Shown: in pieces, positions 61,157 to 64,000 of the stretch
How positions within the stretch are numbered: the first letter of the stretch is position 1
How the letters are laid out: every line of letters begins with the position of its first letter
Source: CAXMQS01 sp964195995
GTDB lineage: Bacteria > Actinomycetota > Acidimicrobiia > Spongiisociales > JAOTWH01
Reading direction: 5' to 3'
Assembly: GCA_964195995.1 (NCBI GenBank)
Contig: CAXMQS010000036.1
Location: forward strand, 102,749-166,748
DNA: 64,000 nt
The notes under the pieces: model-generated
Told to the model about the DNA's origin: nothing
The model's input: only the letters and a program-made list of their open reading frames with translations
The model's database searches: none
Position numbers and translations under genes: made by a program

Positions 61157-62312
61157 GGCCCGCCGCCCAGGCCGCGATCTCAGAGACCGCATCGACGGCG
61201 TGATTGATCTCCTCCAGCGTGTTGTACGGGGAGAGGCCGAAACGCACGGTTCCAGTCGGGAACGTGCCAATCGTCATGTGGGCGCCGGGAGCGCAATGCA
61301 GGCCGGCTCGACTCATGATGTCATAGCGCGTGTCGAGCAGGCCCCCCACTTCGGACGAGGCGAGGCGGTCAACGTTGAACGACAGCACCCCGCAGCGCTC
61401 GTCGATTGATACCGGGCCGTACAGGGTGACCCCGTCGATGGCTTGCAACCCGTCCAGAAGCCGGTTCACGAGAGACCGTTCGTGGGCCGTGACTTCGTCC
61501 ACCCCCATCCCGAGCAGATGACGCACTCCGGCGGCAAGGCCAGCGAAACCGGCAACGTTGAGCGTGCCGCTCTCGAACACGTCCGGCATGAAGTCGGGCT
61601 GGATATCGAGATCGGACCGGCTGCCCGTCCCCCCTCGCATCAGCGGCATGGGATGGATGCCCTCCCTCACATATAGGCCGCCGGTCCCGGTGAGTCCCAA
61701 GAGGCTCTTGTGGCCGGTGAAGGCCACCAGGTCGAGGCCCGAGGCGGCGATGTCGATGGGAATCGCCCCGGCGGTCTGGGACGCATCAACCAGGTAGGGC
61801 ACGCCTTCGTCTCGAGCGATGCCAGCGATCTCGGAGATGGGCAGCACTGTTCCCATCACGTTCGATCCGTGAAGGGTGACGATCAGGCGGGTCGACGGGC
61901 GCAGCGCCTCCCGCACCTGGTCGGGGTCGAGGGTGCCGTCTGGGGCACACGGCAGGACCGTGAGCGCGACGCCCTCAGATTCGAGGTGACGAAGAGGCCG
62001 CATGACCGAGTTGTGCTCAATGCTGGTCGTGATGGCGTGGTCGCCGGGAGATAACAGCCCGTAGACGGCGATGTTGAGGCTCTCGGTGGCGTTCTTGGTG
62101 AGAACGATCCGTGCCGGATCCCCCACCCCGAACATGTCACCGAGCAACTCCCGAGCGTCCTCGACGACCCGTGCCGCCGCCACGGACATGCGGTGGCCCG
62201 ACCTACCCGGGTTGCCTCCCGCCTCGCCGAAGTAGGTGGTGAGCGCCTCCCGCACCGCTGGGGGCTTCGGCCACGAAGTAGCCGCGTTGTCGAGGTAGAC
62301 GACTTCGCTCAT
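61149..62312 (-). CDS. Class V aminotransferase, cysteine desulfurase-like
   Basis: 387 residues from ATG 62312 (MSEVVYLDNAATSWPKPP). PLP Lys in AFTGHKSLLG (near 204), substrate His in SIEHNSVMRP (near 99), catalytic Cys in RAGLHCAPGAH (near 342). It resembles the SufS/CsdA-like group that occurs with DUF3343 and YeeE genes and frees sulfur or selenium from cysteine analogues. Its ATG overlaps the GerMN-protein stop (ATGA). Confidence 0.88.
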   Translation of the reverse strand: MSEVVYLDNAATSWPKPPAVREALTTYFGEAGGNPGRSGHRMSVAAARVVEDARELLGDMFGVGDPARIVLTKNATESLNIAVYGLLSPGDHAITTSIEHNSVMRPLRHLESEGVALTVLPCAPDGTLDPDQVREALRPSTRLIVTLHGSNVMGTVLPISEIAGIARDEGVPYLVDASQTAGAIPIDIAASGLDLVAFTGHKSLLGLTGTGGLYVREGIHPMPLMRGGTGSRSDLDIQPDFMPDVFESGTLNVAGFAGLAAGVRHLLGMGVDEVTAHERSLVNRLLDGLQAIDGVTLYGPVSIDERCGVLSFNVDRLASSEVGGLLDTRYDIMSRAGLHCAPGAHMTIGTFPTGTVRFGLSPYNTLEEINHAVDAVSEIAAWAAGLA

Positions 62313-63247
62313 GCCGCCACCGCGTATCGGCTGAGCAGCCTCTCGTCGTTGAGGACCTCCGGCATCAACTGGGCCGTATTGAGCAGGTTGGCACACTGCC
62401 CCAGACCGAGCGCGTTGCGTCCCTCGAAGTCGAGCAACACCGCGCCCACTTCGGGGAAACCCGTGTTGAAGGTAGCAATGAGTCCCTCCAGCACCCTGTG
62501 TACCGATTCGGGATGGTCACTGGCGAAGTCGCGCACTGATTCTCGGAAAGTGAACCGCAACGTGAGTAGTTCGTTGGTCGCCAGCTCGACACCGAGCGAC
62601 TCGACGTCGGACGGGAGGCCAATGAGCCCGGGATTAGCCGGGCCCTCGAGCCACGCGGCAAGCACGTCAGCGGGCCTCACCCAGCTTGTGGGCATCGCTA
62701 CCAGCATGTCGCCCGGCTCGTTGTAGTAGTAGAGCAGATGGCCCGATGTGTTCGTGACGAGCGGAACCCCTTCGACACTGACCAGCACCTCACCGACCCC
62801 GGGCCATAGGCGCATGGACTGGTACACAGCCTCGTGAGCCAACGGCCGGGCCTCCGACCCGTAGGAACCTCCCAGATCGACCGCCAGCAAGCCCTCATCG
62901 ATCGACACCGACCGCGCCACCGTCCCTTCCGGAATGAGATTGATCAGCCCCGTGCCGTTATCAGGGCCCGCAAGAAGGGCATCGACGAGCTGCTCGGGGG
63001 TCGCCTGGCCCCGCGAAACTGTTCTCGAGACGGGCACGAGGTAGTCGCCGCCCTCATCGCCGAAGAACAGGGTGACCGTCTCGCGGCTAAACCAGGGAAG
63101 CCACCGGAGCAAGGCGCTGTCCGTCCCTTCCACAGCGAAGTGGCGCCCGAGTCCGCCGATGACCAGCAGAGCGACGACAAGGAGGCTGGCCGTGGCGCGC
63201 CGACGTTGCGACCAGGGCTCATACGGTTGGGTGTCGGTGGTGGGCAA
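62309..63247 (-). CDS. Membrane protein with GerMN domain
   Basis: 312 residues from TTG 63247 behind GAGGGAG. One membrane helix (about 20-38), then a GerMN domain (ETVTLFFGDEGGDYLVPVSRTV...LVDALLAGPDNGTGLINLIPEGTVARSVSIDEGLLAVDL) and an uncharacterised C-terminus. GerMN domains occur in spore or envelope proteins. An upstream continuation to 63577 in the same frame is a fused remnant of another gene. Confidence 0.82.
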   Translation of the reverse strand: MPTTDTQPYEPWSQRRRATASLLVVALLVIGGLGRHFAVEGTDSALLRWLPWFSRETVTLFFGDEGGDYLVPVSRTVSRGQATPEQLVDALLAGPDNGTGLINLIPEGTVARSVSIDEGLLAVDLGGSYGSEARPLAHEAVYQSMRLWPGVGEVLVSVEGVPLVTNTSGHLLYYYNEPGDMLVAMPTSWVRPADVLAAWLEGPANPGLIGLPSDVESLGVELATNELLTLRFTFRESVRDFASDHPESVHRVLEGLIATFNTGFPEVGAVLLDFEGRNALGLGQCANLLNTAQLMPEVLNDERLLSRYAVAA

Positions 63248-63301
63248 AGCTCCCTCTGCGCCGTTCTCGCCTGATCTCGCGTTGTGGCGAACCGAATGTC
63301 T

Positions 63302-63451
63302 CAGGCCAGTGATCCAGTGCCAGTCATACGGATTCACGGAAGCCGCGTGAACTCGTACCAAGACGTCATCATCCTCGACTCCCGGCTTTTCGATATCTTG
63401 GAGTTCCAGGACATCAGGTGACCCGTACTCGTGGTAGATGATCGCCTTGAT
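63302..63451 (-). pseudogene. N-terminal fragment of a quinone oxidoreductase-like gene
   Basis: KAIIYHEYGSPDVLELQDIEKPGVEDDDVLVRVHAASVNPYDWHWITG is the start of a zinc-type alcohol dehydrogenase/quinone oxidoreductase. The expected Met codon reads ATC. Similarity stops at ITGL, where the GerMN upstream region begins in the same frame: a recombination joint. The 380 bases from 63452 to 63830 show no gene I can support. Confidence 0.6.
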
Positions 63452-63830
63452 CGGATTCTCCTGATCCGTCGCGTAGTCCCAAAAGTATGTGGCCGACCAA
63501 ATACGGGACAGGGCCGGACTACCCGGGTCGCTCAAACCAGAGTGGCTGCGCCAGCGCACAGAACGCGCGCTCCACAACGGAAGCGGGCCACCAACGACCC
63601 GGATTCATCCTCGACTCCTCTTCCTGCCACCCGCTGTCGCGGCAGGAGACAGGCCGGGACTCAGGTCACATGCCGGATCCTGGCTCAAGGTGTTGGAGTC
63701 GAATCTGGCGGTTCTTCGGGATCGGGCAAACGAGCGTTTCGTCGTGCAAGCCCTGCAAACTTGAGTCCGAGGTGACCGAGTAGACGCGACGTTCTCGTTG
63801 GAGAGATCAGAGTGCGGATGCTGATCGGAT

Positions 63831-64000
63831 GAGCGCATCCACCCCGTTTCCACCCCGTCAGCACGGCCTCTCGTGGTCAGCAACGGTCAGCAGTGGTCTG
63901 CCGAAACGCCAGCGAATACCTGGTGAACACGGGAATTGCCAGTGACTATGGGCCTTCCGAGAAACCCTGGAAACGGTTTAGGAAACCGGTGCTCTATCCC
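63831..64000 (+). repeat. Island-end repeat, copy C, running off the right edge
   Basis: 41 identical bases with 52651-52691, then about 70% similarity to the tRNA-Arg(CCT) 5' half, whose anticodon loop and D arm begin at 63974 on the minus strand. It is in direct orientation with copy A, about 11.2 kb apart. Confidence 0.8.

Noticed and set aside
63431..63883. Frames on both strands near the right edge
   Set aside because: They overlap island-end repeat sequence and the oxidoreductase remnant, carry no SD site and match nothing; similar frames arise from the repeat in copy A.

Overview
The window looks like a chromosome segment of a high-GC actinobacterium, probably a deep-branching Acidimicrobiia-type lineage. 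This rests on gene content and order (M16 peptidase-dapB, dapA-RNase J-ftsK, recA-RNase Y-miaB-miaA-dapF, lexA divergent from a LysM gene), on an actinobacterial/Bacillus-type SOS box, and on many genes with a -10 hexamer 6-7 nt before the start codon and no Shine-Dalgarno (SD) site (leaderless mRNAs). It is inference without any database search.

1-25.7 kb is conserved core. It is mostly + strand, with many 4-nt ATGA/GTGA overlaps. It covers lysine/peptidoglycan precursor synthesis (dapB, dapA, dapF), RNA decay and modification (RNase J, RNase Y, RimO, MiaB, MiaA, ThpR), an E1alpha-E1beta-E2 oxo-acid dehydrogenase operon, FtsK, RecA, LexA, dUTPase and a tRNA-Gly/Cys/Val cluster. The SOS circuit is visible: one LexA box before recA and three between lexA and a small membrane LysM protein that is probably an SOS division inhibitor.

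25.7-30.6 kb is a compact integrated element next to the tRNA-Val 3' end: tyrosine integrase, a HTH protein, an XRE repressor with an inverted-repeat operator, an excisionase-like protein, a small ORF, a Prim-Pol primase and a DUF3987-like helicase. It is followed by seven TGTGAC hexamers and a strong hairpin, which together look like a replication origin. No capsid or tail genes are present, so it resembles a phage satellite or small replicative island.

30.8-39.6 kb is the most unusual part. Eight copies (six complete, two truncated) of a 52-54 bp repeat, all in one orientation, occur; seven of them separate mostly single, functionally unrelated genes of either strand (cyclase-ATPase, small secreted proteins, LLM oxidoreductase, DoxX-like, lipoprotein, YdhR-like). 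This looks like a gene-cassette array, but the repeat lacks integron attC core boxes. A tyrosine recombinase C-terminal fragment lies inside the array. A SIR2-domain gene, a candidate defence gene, follows at 40.3-41.5 kb, and a tRNA-Ile 3'-half scar closes the region at 42.0 kb.

42.1-52.3 kb is an ion-homeostasis/stress island: USP-CBS protein, truncated CaCA exchanger, KefB-type antiporter, P-type ATPase, two more USP proteins, BON and DksA/TraR proteins, and a winged-helix regulator. Three similar TGTCrTG-type motifs sit upstream of its transcription units.

52.3-64 kb is a mosaic island between direct repeats that carry a tRNA-Arg(CCT) 5' half (52.65-52.96 and 63.83-64.0 kb, with a third copy at 57.8 kb). 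Its left edge truncates a sulfide dehydrogenase/ferredoxin-NADP reductase-like gene. It carries two further class III cyclases, a cysteine synthase-like enzyme, a cysteine hydrolase, a MerR-controlled operon with a decayed MerB-like gene and a cytochrome c, and a sulfur/selenium trafficking operon (class V aminotransferase, DUF3343, two YeeE/YedE proteins) led by a GerMN-domain protein.
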